Origin: Psychrobacter fozii
GTDB taxonomy: Bacteria; Pseudomonadota; Gammaproteobacteria; Pseudomonadales; Moraxellaceae
Reading direction: 5' to 3'
NCBI RefSeq assembly: GCF_003217155.1
Contig: NZ_QJSU01000005.1
Coordinates: 62,001-126,000, forward strand
Length of the DNA: 64,000 nt
This document shows positions 19,342-26,734 of this stretch, piece by piece. The notes beneath the pieces were generated by a model. That model was not told the origin of the DNA and did no database searches. It saw nothing but the letters and a program-made list of their open reading frames with translations. Each line of letters opens with the position of its first letter. Within the stretch, counting starts at the first letter, position 1. Made by a program: the position numbers and the translations under genes.

Positions 19342-20226
19342 TTATTGGACAACAACTGACATAGTAACGTTACCCACGACAGCTACCCCGCCTCTTATAA
19401 AAGGCTTTATTTTACTATTACCCATTCTCCTTTTAACTTCCCGAACTGCATCTCGATCCTTACCACTAACATTTATACTTTGAATCACACCTTGTTTTGT
19501 CACAGTAAACCGTATCGTCAAGGTTTGGGATTTACTAGAAATACCTGTAAAATCTGGCGCTACTATCCATGATGCGTCGCTACCACTAAAACTCTGTGGC
19601 GTATTGCTTGCAGCAGCTGCGGCTTCTGCATCAGCCTTTGCCCGTGCATCCGCTTTTGCCTGCGCATCGGCGGCAGCCTTAGCAGCAGCGGCATCTTTTA
19701 TTGCTTGTGCAGCAGCGGCATCTTTTATTGCTTGTGCATTGGCATTGGCTCGTTCTTTCTGTTGAGCTAATAACTCATCTCTTCTCGCTTGCGCTGCTTT
19801 CGCTGCCAATATTTCAAGCTGCTTATCAGCCGCTTGCGTATCAGGGCTCTTTTTGGGTGTAGTGTCTTGTTTAGCAGGTGGCGGCGTCAATTTGGCAGGT
19901 TTAGGCTTCTCTACTGGTTGCTTTTTCTCAACAACTTTAGGCTTGGGTGCAGCAACTGGCTTCGCTTTTGGCTTAGGTTTAACCTCTCTGACTGGCTCTG
20001 GATCTTCTTTCAGATTTATCTCTTCAACCTCCACAGGTGGCGGAGGTGGTGGAGGCGTAATCAGCTCTATCTCAATAGGTGGTGTTACCTTTTCTGGTTC
20101 TACTTTCATCTCAGGCGTTTTGACCGCCGCTAATGCTACTGCCGTCAGCACATGCAATCCCACAACTACCGCAATAGTCGCAAGCGTCAACTTAGGTGAT
20201 GGCGCGTCTAAATTCGTTGAACTCAT
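19342..20226 (-). CDS. tonB: Energy transducer TonB with a TolA-like helical segment
   Basis: A 294-residue protein: N-terminal anchor helix (about residues 12-34), a proline/lysine/glutamate-rich spacer including a run of seven prolines (about 38-130), an Ala/Lys/Asp-rich region of about 70 residues resembling TolA domain II, and a C-terminal TonB/TolA-fold domain from about 210. It couples ExbBD energy to outer-membrane receptors such as the one at 26735-29032. An exact 27-base tandem duplication (19682-19735) lies in the helical part. The upstream region has Fur-box-like sequences, so iron repression is likely. Confidence 0.9.
   Translation of the reverse strand: MSSTNLDAPSPKLTLATIAVVVGLHVLTAVALAAVKTPEMKVEPEKVTPPIEIELITPPPPPPPVEVEEINLKEDPEPVREVKPKPKAKPVAAPKPKVVEKKQPVEKPKPAKLTPPPAKQDTTPKKSPDTQAADKQLEILAAKAAQARRDELLAQQKERANANAQAIKDAAAAQAIKDAAAAKAAADAQAKADARAKADAEAAAAASNTPQSFSGSDASWIVAPDFTGISSKSQTLTIRFTVTKQGVIQSINVSGKDRDAVREVKRRMGNSKIKPFIRGGVAVVGNVTMSVVVQ
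19682..19735. repeat. Exact 27-base tandem duplication inside tonB
   Basis: Two identical in-frame 27-base units (19682-19708, 19709-19735) add nine residues of Ala/Lys/Asp-rich helix to the TolA-like part of TonB. Confidence 0.95.
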
Positions 20227-20279
20227 AACACCCTAATATTAATTAACTGAGATAGAATGGCGTAGATAATAATGCAAAC

Positions 20280-20298
20280 GATAATTATTATCAATAAT
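20280..20298. promoter_or_regulatory. Fur-box-like site upstream of tonB
   Basis: GATAATTATTATCAATAAT matches the 19-base Fur consensus (GATAATGATAATCATTATC) at 14 positions and lies 54 bases before the tonB start. The word ATAATGCAAAC just beside it recurs beside the Fur core in the receptor palindrome. Confidence 0.7.
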
Positions 20299-20364
20299 AA
20301 ATTGAGATAATTGCTCTTTTATTAATACAATTATAACAAACCGAGTCTACCTTGTTAATAAAAA

Positions 20365-20389
20365 TCATTATCATTTATATTGATAATGA
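20365..20389. promoter_or_regulatory. Palindromic Fur-like site in the divergent region
   Basis: TCATTATCA and TGATAATGA are perfect 9-base inverted arms around a seven-base AT spacer, built from the Fur half-site motif. It lies about 140 bases from tonB and 260 bases from the siderophore importer and could serve both. Confidence 0.65.
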
Positions 20390-20650
20390 ATCTCAATTGC
20401 CTTATCATTGCGGTTCTTGAGTTGTTTATCGAAGATTACTTATTGAATACTATCTCTTATTTTACACCGTAAGATAATTAAACAATTTAAGTTATAAGTG
20501 CACAACCACCTCATAAAAACTATAACAGTTAAATAAATACCGCCGAGCATTGTCTGGTATATACATCACATTGGACAAACTCATTTCATTTTTATATGGG
20601 TAATCATTTTTTTAACAATCTGCCCAAACTGCTAATATACCGAGTTATTT

Positions 20651-21676
20651 ATGTCTATCGCTTTATTGTCTAACCGCTCTCCTAGCACCTTTTTTAAACG
20701 CCCATTACTGACTGCTATGACGACCGTACTCGTTGCTAGTATCAGTGTGGCAGGCTGTAGCTCACCAGAATCAACGGACTCTGAGCCAACAGATACCACG
20801 ACTGAAAATCAAACTGCCGACAACAGCGCTGCTAGCACTATCACAGTGGATACCGTAAAAGGAGACGTCGAGTTAGCGGTAAACCCATCGCCAATCGTGG
20901 TGTATGACATGACATTGATGCAGGATTTGGCAGCGCTTGATGTGGCTATTGATGGCGCGCCAGCCACAACACCTCTAGATAACTTACAAGCCAAAAATCA
21001 ACCAGCACCTGCAGGCGTCGGTACGGTATTTGAGCCAGATCTTGAGGCATTGAATGCTATGCAGCCGAAAGCTATCTTAGTTGGCTCACGTATGGCTGAA
21101 AAATATGACGAGCTCTCTAGCATTGCCCCAACGCTAGACATGTCTATCGATACGGCCAATATTTATGAATCAAGCAAACACCGCTTGGCCGATTTAGGCG
21201 CATTGTTTGGCAAAAGTGAACAAGCCGTTAAATTACAACAAGACATTGACGGTTTGATTGAAGAAACCAAAGCCGTCACCAAAGATAGCGGTACTGGCCT
21301 AGTGGTCATGGTTAATGGCAATAAAATGTCTGTCTATGGTGCTGAATCACGCTACGGCTTTATTCATAATGTCGTAAACGTACCCATCGCTGATGATCAA
21401 ATCAAAGAAGGTCGTCATGGTCAGCCAATATCTTTTGAATATTTACAAAAGACAAATCCAGACTGGTTATTTGTGGTGGATCGTAGTGCGGCTATCGGCG
21501 AAGACAGTGTCGGTGCAAAAGCGGTATTAGACAATCCACTAGTGGCACAAACCACTGCATGGAAAAAAGACCAAGTGGTTTATCTAAGCCCAGATTCTTA
21601 CCTTGCATTTGGTGGCTATTATCAGTGGATGCAAGATTTGACGACCATCAAAGATGCCTTTACTAACGCTAAGTAA
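20651..21676 (+). CDS. Siderophore ABC transporter substrate-binding lipoprotein (FatB/CeuE-like)
   Basis: A 341-residue periplasmic binding lipoprotein with the lipobox VAGC (Cys at residue 36) followed by a Ser/Thr/Glu linker. Class III binding-protein features include VVYDMTLMQDLAALDV, GVGTVFEPDLEALNAMQPKAI and AESRYGFIHN, which resemble the CeuE/FatB/YclQ group that binds catecholate-type ferric siderophores. It is first in a four-gene importer with two permeases and an ATPase, divergent from tonB, with Fur-like sites upstream. The exact siderophore is inferred only at class level. Confidence 0.88.
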   Translation: MSIALLSNRSPSTFFKRPLLTAMTTVLVASISVAGCSSPESTDSEPTDTTTENQTADNSAASTITVDTVKGDVELAVNPSPIVVYDMTLMQDLAALDVAIDGAPATTPLDNLQAKNQPAPAGVGTVFEPDLEALNAMQPKAILVGSRMAEKYDELSSIAPTLDMSIDTANIYESSKHRLADLGALFGKSEQAVKLQQDIDGLIEETKAVTKDSGTGLVVMVNGNKMSVYGAESRYGFIHNVVNVPIADDQIKEGRHGQPISFEYLQKTNPDWLFVVDRSAAIGEDSVGAKAVLDNPLVAQTTAWKKDQVVYLSPDSYLAFGGYYQWMQDLTTIKDAFTNAK

Positions 21677-21744
21677 ACGCCATCATTGCTTAATTAACTG
21701 TTGTTGATGGCCGTTTTTAATGACCGTTTTTATACCTCATCTGT

Positions 21745-22860
21745 ATGCCAGTAGCCGTTATGTCGTTATTTTCACATCGTGCACAGCCCAGCGTTAAAAC
21801 CAGTACTTCTTCGCCAGCCGCATCAACGGGTTGGAAAAGAAGTACTAGTAACAGTCTAAATGCTAAACATCGCCGTGCCACCATGCCACCATGGTTAATC
21901 AACACGGGAAGCCTCATTATTATGGGGCTTTTGGTGTTATTGAGCTTATCTATTGGTGTCGCAGATTTTTCGTGGTCCGGTTTTCTACGCAGCCTTATCA
22001 ATCATAGCGCCAACTCTGATAGCTCGCTATTTTTAGTCAGCCGACTACCTCGCACTATTGCGATTATCTTGACCGGTATCTCGATGGCAGTTGCAGGGAT
22101 GATTATCCAAGTAGTGCTAAAAAACCGCTTTGTTGAACCCTCAATGGTTGGTGCCACTCAGAGTGCAGCGCTTGGATTATTGGTAGTCAGTCTACTGTTT
22201 CCAGCCAGCGCACTCATTATCAAAATGGGTGTGGCGACCGTCGCAGCAGTATTTGGCATGATGCTGTTTATGCTGCTTATTCATCGGATTCCACCGACAG
22301 ATTTTTTGATGATTCCACTGATTGGTATTGTCTTTGGTGGCATTCTCGAAGCAGTAACGACCTTTATCGCTTATCAGACTGAGTCATTGCAGATGCTCAG
22401 TGTTTGGCAGTTTGGTGATTTTTCTGGTGTACTAGCCGGACGCTATGAGTTGCTATGGCTGACCGGAGGTCTGTGTATATTGGCCTACATCATTGCTGAT
22501 AAGCTCACCATCGTAGGATTGGGCGATAATATCGCACTGAACTTGGGTATTAGTAAACGGCAGGTCACTTGGCTTGGCGTCGGCATGGTCGCGATGATGA
22601 GTGCTGTCGTCGTGGTCACGGTTGGGATGATTCCTTTTATCGGCTTAGTCGTGCCCAACATTGTCAGCCGATTGATGGGAGATAAGTTACGTCGTAGCCT
22701 GCCAGCAGTCGCATTACTCGGTGCATCCGCTGTCCTACTCTGCGATATCATTGGTCGCTCTATCCGCTATCCATTTGAAGTGCCCGTTGCGACGGTATTT
22801 GGCGTGGTTGGTACCGTGCTATTTTTGTGGCTACTATTGCGCGCTCCGGCTGATCGATAA
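21745..22860 (+). CDS. Ferric-siderophore ABC transporter permease 1 (FecCD family)
   Basis: A 371-residue inner-membrane protein of the FecCD/BtuC family with eight to ten helices. The conserved segments SRLPRTIAIILTGISMAVAG, EPSMVGATQSAALG and IPFIGLVVPNIVSRLMG (the coupling region) are visible. A hydrophilic N-terminal extension of about 45 residues precedes the first helix. It pairs with the next permease as a heterodimer, comparable to FatD/CeuB. The start is ATG 21745; internal ATGs are possible. Confidence 0.88.
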   Translation: MPVAVMSLFSHRAQPSVKTSTSSPAASTGWKRSTSNSLNAKHRRATMPPWLINTGSLIIMGLLVLLSLSIGVADFSWSGFLRSLINHSANSDSSLFLVSRLPRTIAIILTGISMAVAGMIIQVVLKNRFVEPSMVGATQSAALGLLVVSLLFPASALIIKMGVATVAAVFGMMLFMLLIHRIPPTDFLMIPLIGIVFGGILEAVTTFIAYQTESLQMLSVWQFGDFSGVLAGRYELLWLTGGLCILAYIIADKLTIVGLGDNIALNLGISKRQVTWLGVGMVAMMSAVVVVTVGMIPFIGLVVPNIVSRLMGDKLRRSLPAVALLGASAVLLCDIIGRSIRYPFEVPVATVFGVVGTVLFLWLLLRAPADR

Positions 22861-22896
22861 GCTTGATATTTATGCTTGATACTACAGGATTCGCGT

Positions 22897-24033
22897 ATGT
22901 TTTCACCGTCTACGCCTCGCTCTGAAAAAACGACCATGGCTAAAACTAATACGATAAGAGACAGCTCTATAGAAAGCAGTGCCTTGGAAGATAGCACTTT
23001 GAAAAACAGTGCTTTGGAAAACAGTACCTTAGAAAATACGGCTACTGCCACAGCTTGGCAGAGTCGTCTGGCACAACTTTGGGCATGGATCGTCAATCAT
23101 CCAAAGTCGATTGCCGCCGCTATCTTGGTCATCTCGATGCTGCTATTTTTGACACTCAACGTCAACGGACATTGGGACTTTGCCCTACCGCTACGTGGCA
23201 AAAAACTGCTGGCATTAATGGTGGTCGGCTATGCTATCGGGGTGTCGACACTACTGTTTCAAACCTTAACACACAACCCTATCCTAACGCCCTCCCTGTT
23301 AGGCTTTGATTCACTATATATCTTACTGCAAAGCCTACTGGTGTTCTTTTTGGGTGCGATTAGTTTTACCAGTATCGACCCCCTCGCCAAATTCACACTT
23401 GAAATTGTCTTGATGTTTGGTGCGTCATTATTGTTATTTAAGCTGCTATTTTCAAAAAGCAGTCAGGATTTGACGCGGCTAATATTAGTCGGTGTTATCT
23501 TTGGCGTGCTATTTCGCAGTTTATCAACCTTGATTGCTAGGCTAATTAATCCTGATGATTTTGTCATCGTACAATCTAGCAGTTATGCGCAGTTCAATAC
23601 GGTCAATCCACAATTGCTTGGTATCAGCCTAGTTATTTGCCTTATGAGTGCCGTGTTTATCTGGCGATGGCGCTATCAATGTGATGTATTGATGCTCGGT
23701 AAATCACAAGCCATCAATCTTGGTATCCATTATCAACGTCTCGCATTTGGCCTGTTGACCGTCATCGCCATATTGGTCGCCACTGCTACGGCTTTGGTCG
23801 GCCCTGTGACGTTCTTTGGCTTATTGGTATGTGCATTGACCAATCGTATCGCCCGTCACATGTACCACAGCGAGCGGCTGATATTGGTCAGTCTGGTTGC
23901 TATGATTTGCTTGGTACTCGGTCAGACCATCTTTGAACAAGTACTGGGTATGGCAGGTGTGTTATCAGTTGTGATTGAACTGGCGGGCGGCTTGGTATTC
24001 TTATTATTAATCTTTACGACACAACGTAGATAA
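22897..24033 (+). CDS. Ferric-siderophore ABC transporter permease 2 (FecCD family) with pentapeptide-like N terminus
   Basis: A 378-residue FecCD-family permease (FatC/CeuC-like), with conserved RLPRT-equivalent and GPVTFFGLLVCALTNRIAR coupling segments. The first 60 residues are cytosolic and contain about five units of a five-residue repeat (SSIES, SALED, STLKN, SALEN, STLEN at residues 23-47), which resembles pentapeptide-repeat sequence. The ATG at 22897 has AGGA upstream and is preferred to the TTG at 22876. Located 36 bases after permease 1. Confidence 0.87.
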   Translation: MFSPSTPRSEKTTMAKTNTIRDSSIESSALEDSTLKNSALENSTLENTATATAWQSRLAQLWAWIVNHPKSIAAAILVISMLLFLTLNVNGHWDFALPLRGKKLLALMVVGYAIGVSTLLFQTLTHNPILTPSLLGFDSLYILLQSLLVFFLGAISFTSIDPLAKFTLEIVLMFGASLLLFKLLFSKSSQDLTRLILVGVIFGVLFRSLSTLIARLINPDDFVIVQSSSYAQFNTVNPQLLGISLVICLMSAVFIWRWRYQCDVLMLGKSQAINLGIHYQRLAFGLLTVIAILVATATALVGPVTFFGLLVCALTNRIARHMYHSERLILVSLVAMICLVLGQTIFEQVLGMAGVLSVVIELAGGLVFLLLIFTTQRR

Positions 24034-24047
24034 AGACAAGAAGCACT

Positions 24048-24806
24048 ATGATTAAACTAAATAATATCTCATACCACATTGGCAAACAGCAAATCCTACA
24101 TGACATTACGCTGTCTCTGCCAAGCGAACAAGTCATTGCTTTGATAGGTCCTAATGGTGCTGGTAAATCCACCTTGTTTTCCGTTATGGCACGCCTGCAA
24201 CCGCTGCAGTCAGGGCAAGTGTGCTTTGGTGAGCATGATATTGTCAGTTGTCATGCTCGGACGTTGTCCAAAACGGTGGCGATGCTCGGCCAAGACAATC
24301 AAGTGCAAGGTCGATTGCGTGTACATGAGCTGCTGATGTTTGGGCGCTATCCTTATCATCAAGGGCAGCCAACCGCTGACGATCAGCAGAAGGTGCTAGA
24401 AATTATTGAGCGATTTGAGCTGGAGCTGTTGGCCGACCGCTTCTTATCGACATTGTCCGGTGGTCAACGCCAGCGCGTACTGATTGCCATGATTGTTTGC
24501 CAAGATACGCCGTATCTATTGCTAGATGAGCCGCTGAATAATTTGGACATGTATCACGCTGGTCGCCTAATGCGTGAACTACGAGAACTGAGCCACAGTC
24601 AGCAGAAAACCGTCGTGATTGTCTTACATGATATCAATCAAGCCGCACAATTCGCTGATACCGTGGTCACGATGAAAGAAGGCCAAGTGATGGCTGTTGG
24701 TCAGCCAGTCGATGTGATCACACAAGAAACGATGAAACAGTTATACAACGTCGATGTGACCGTGCTAAACCATCAGGGTCGTCCAGTGATTGTTGATTCG
24801 GTTTAA
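24048..24806 (+). CDS. Ferric-siderophore ABC transporter ATP-binding protein
   Basis: A 252-residue ATPase: Walker A GPNGAGKST (about residues 34-42), signature LSGGQRQRV, Walker B YLLLDEPLNNLD, and the switch His in VLHDIN. The family is the iron-chelate importers (FecE/FatE/CeuD). It starts 14 bases after the second permease and completes the importer of binding protein, two permeases and ATPase. Confidence 0.93.
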   Translation: MIKLNNISYHIGKQQILHDITLSLPSEQVIALIGPNGAGKSTLFSVMARLQPLQSGQVCFGEHDIVSCHARTLSKTVAMLGQDNQVQGRLRVHELLMFGRYPYHQGQPTADDQQKVLEIIERFELELLADRFLSTLSGGQRQRVLIAMIVCQDTPYLLLDEPLNNLDMYHAGRLMRELRELSHSQQKTVVIVLHDINQAAQFADTVVTMKEGQVMAVGQPVDVITQETMKQLYNVDVTVLNHQGRPVIVDSV

Positions 24807-24841
24807 GTACAGCACTTTGCAAACGAAAAAAGGAATTATCG

Positions 24842-25165
24842 ATGCATAAAGCTCTATTGAATAATCGATGGATAAACTATAAAAATCTATCTATATTAAT
24901 TTTAGTAATTAGCTTTTGCTTATTCATTTTTAATGCTTTAAATAAAGAGGTATCAAATACCTTTTTTTGGCTAGGAATCACTTTATATGCTCTAAGATTG
25001 GTGGTTATTCCTATGGATTTTACTCAAAACATCTCTTCAGTAGATTACACAAAGAACTACGATGAAAATAATACATGGCATAAATGGGTGATGCTAGGTG
25101 AGAGATTTTCTTCCTTTATTTTTACTGTCTTGATAGCATACACAATATTTTTGCAATTCAAGTGA
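24842..25165 (+). CDS. Hypothetical small membrane protein
   Basis: A 107-residue protein with three hydrophobic segments (about 17-33, 39-57, 86-104). AAGGAATTATCG precedes the ATG, so it is probably translated. It lies 35 bases after the siderophore ATPase gene and may be the last gene of that operon. No family was recognised, and a role in iron uptake is only suggested by position. Confidence 0.55.
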   Translation: MHKALLNNRWINYKNLSILILVISFCLFIFNALNKEVSNTFFWLGITLYALRLVVIPMDFTQNISSVDYTKNYDENNTWHKWVMLGERFSSFIFTVLIAYTIFLQFK

Positions 25166-25180
25166 TAACTAGGACATGCC

Positions 25181-25214
25181 TTTAATTCAGTACGTAGCTA
25201 TTTACTGAATTAAA
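25181..25214. repeat. Inverted repeat between convergent genes
   Basis: TTTAATTCAGTA and TACTGAATTAAA form perfect 12-base arms around ten bases. No T-run follows in either direction, so whether it terminates transcription is unclear. Confidence 0.6.
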
Positions 25215-25239
25215 AGCCTACCTTAGGAATCTGGCAATA

Positions 25240-26625
25240 TTACCTACCCTTTTGCAGCGCCTTTAAACGCTGTTGACGCCCTTTCCACCACAGATAAACA
25301 CCAGTAACTGACAACACTGTCACAGCCAAACCTATCAATGCTAAAAATATTTGATAAAGTATATGGCCAATACCCTGGCTAATATGCCCCATATGTAGCG
25401 TCGATAGCCATTGATCCGTTTTGCTACCGAATGACGAACTCTGATAGCCAAAGTTGACGCGCTCGATGCTACCTGTCTTTGCATCGACAGTAATAGACGA
25501 AGCGCCGCCTTTTTTACCGATATCTTTATCTGTTTTAAAACGCAGCTGCCATTGACCTTCATCCTCTACCCAGCGTATGCCCAATAGCTGCTGTACGCTC
25601 ATGTCCTGACTTTTAGCTGCGATATACGCCTGCTCGCTCAGATAATCAATACTATTGGCTTTATTGACCACATCAACCGTATTCAGAGCATTGATGTCAA
25701 CATCAATACTAGCACCCGTTCCTACACTAGAAGTCTGACCAACTTTCTCACGTGATTTTTTCGACTTTTCTTGTTTTTCACCTCTGCCTTCGAGTCCTAC
25801 GACTGCCTGCATGACAGGTCGATAGACTTGCTGTAAATTGAAGCCAACACTTGACCAAGCGATGACAAATAACATTCCCCAAAGCCACAATCCAAAGGCA
25901 TGGTGCAAGTCATAATTCAGTTTAAACAGGTTGCTCTTGGTACGAATTTTCCATGCTGGTAACCAACGCTTGAGAAAGGATGCACGTTTTTTAGAAGGTT
26001 TTTTCTGTGTGTTTTTCTTTTTAAGTGCTCTCGGAAACGTTAAATAAAAACCGATAAAACAATTAATGGTCCAAACGACAGACACGATACCTAATACCCA
26101 TTTGCCGATATCACCAAGCAATAAATCGCGGTGCAACCAAAAAACTTTCCACATGGTATTGTGCAATGCCCACTGGTCTTTATCACGGGTTCCGATGATA
26201 TTACCATCATAGGGGTTCACATACACTTCTTGAAACGGTGCTTTTGGTTGATTTTGGGCAGCCTTACCTCGGGCTCTATCTACCGAAAATACTGCCGACC
26301 TGTCTGCCGCTATCGACGTTGGCATGCTAGAAAAATTATGTTTTGGATAGGCACTAAGAACCCTATCATGCAGCACCGCAATAGGAAGATGCGGCGTGTC
26401 TTGGACATCTACCTGAGCCAGTTCATGATTGAACACATCGTCCAATTCCTCATGAAATGCCAACAATGTGCCAGTAATACCAGCGATAATTAAAAAAGCT
26501 GCCATGGCAAGCCCCGTATAACGGTGAATCCAAAGACAGCTGAAGCGAAGATTGAATGACATAAATAAATCTGCTGTTATATTGTGATGGTTATTGATTA
26601 AAGAGGCTTGTTTAAACAAGCTCAT
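25240..26625 (-). CDS. PepSY-associated membrane protein (PiuB-like, putative ferric-siderophore reductase)
   Basis: A 461-residue inner-membrane protein with four main helices. It shows the opening motif RFSCLWIHRYTGLAMAAFLI, a central WKVFWLHRDLLLGDIGKWVLG, PepSY-like periplasmic segments, and a last helix ending YLWWKGRQQR. Histidines in or near helices could bind haem. The PepSY-TM/PiuB family often sits beside TonB receptors and is thought to reduce ferric siderophores or take part in iron release. It lies between the importer and the FepA-like receptor. The alternative start at 26562 (MSFNLRFS) is equally plausible. Confidence 0.78.
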   Translation of the reverse strand: MSLFKQASLINNHHNITADLFMSFNLRFSCLWIHRYTGLAMAAFLIIAGITGTLLAFHEELDDVFNHELAQVDVQDTPHLPIAVLHDRVLSAYPKHNFSSMPTSIAADRSAVFSVDRARGKAAQNQPKAPFQEVYVNPYDGNIIGTRDKDQWALHNTMWKVFWLHRDLLLGDIGKWVLGIVSVVWTINCFIGFYLTFPRALKKKNTQKKPSKKRASFLKRWLPAWKIRTKSNLFKLNYDLHHAFGLWLWGMLFVIAWSSVGFNLQQVYRPVMQAVVGLEGRGEKQEKSKKSREKVGQTSSVGTGASIDVDINALNTVDVVNKANSIDYLSEQAYIAAKSQDMSVQQLLGIRWVEDEGQWQLRFKTDKDIGKKGGASSITVDAKTGSIERVNFGYQSSSFGSKTDQWLSTLHMGHISQGIGHILYQIFLALIGLAVTVLSVTGVYLWWKGRQQRLKALQKGR

Positions 26626-26676
26626 TTAAAGAGGCCTAATTCAAGAAAGGCATTTAAAAAAAGTTACTGACAGCAC

Positions 26677-26709
26677 AAAAGGCCTGAACCAATAGCTCAG
26701 ACCTTTTTA
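26677..26709 (-). terminator. Terminator of the receptor gene
   Basis: AAAAGGyCTGA and TCAGrCCTTTT form an 11-bp stem just after the receptor stop codon, with T-runs on both sides. Confidence 0.75.
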
Positions 26710-26734
26710 ATCGAACAAACCCTGTGCTTACCTG

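Larger units (their letters stand above)
20227..20650. other. Divergent tonB / siderophore ABC importer regulatory region
   Basis: About 420 very AT-rich bases between tonB (minus) and the siderophore importer (plus). It holds two Fur-like sites, listed separately, and no gene. Confidence 0.7.

Noticed and set aside
18470-20226. Assigning exbB-exbD-tonB to the Tol-Pal system because of the TolA-like TonB
   Set aside because: No tolB or pal is present, and the genes are next to siderophore uptake genes with Fur-like sites.
19789-20236. Two plus-strand open frames opposite tonB, one rich in Arg/Trp/Leu and one in Gly/Ser
   Set aside because: They are antisense images of the proline- and lysine-rich codons of tonB.
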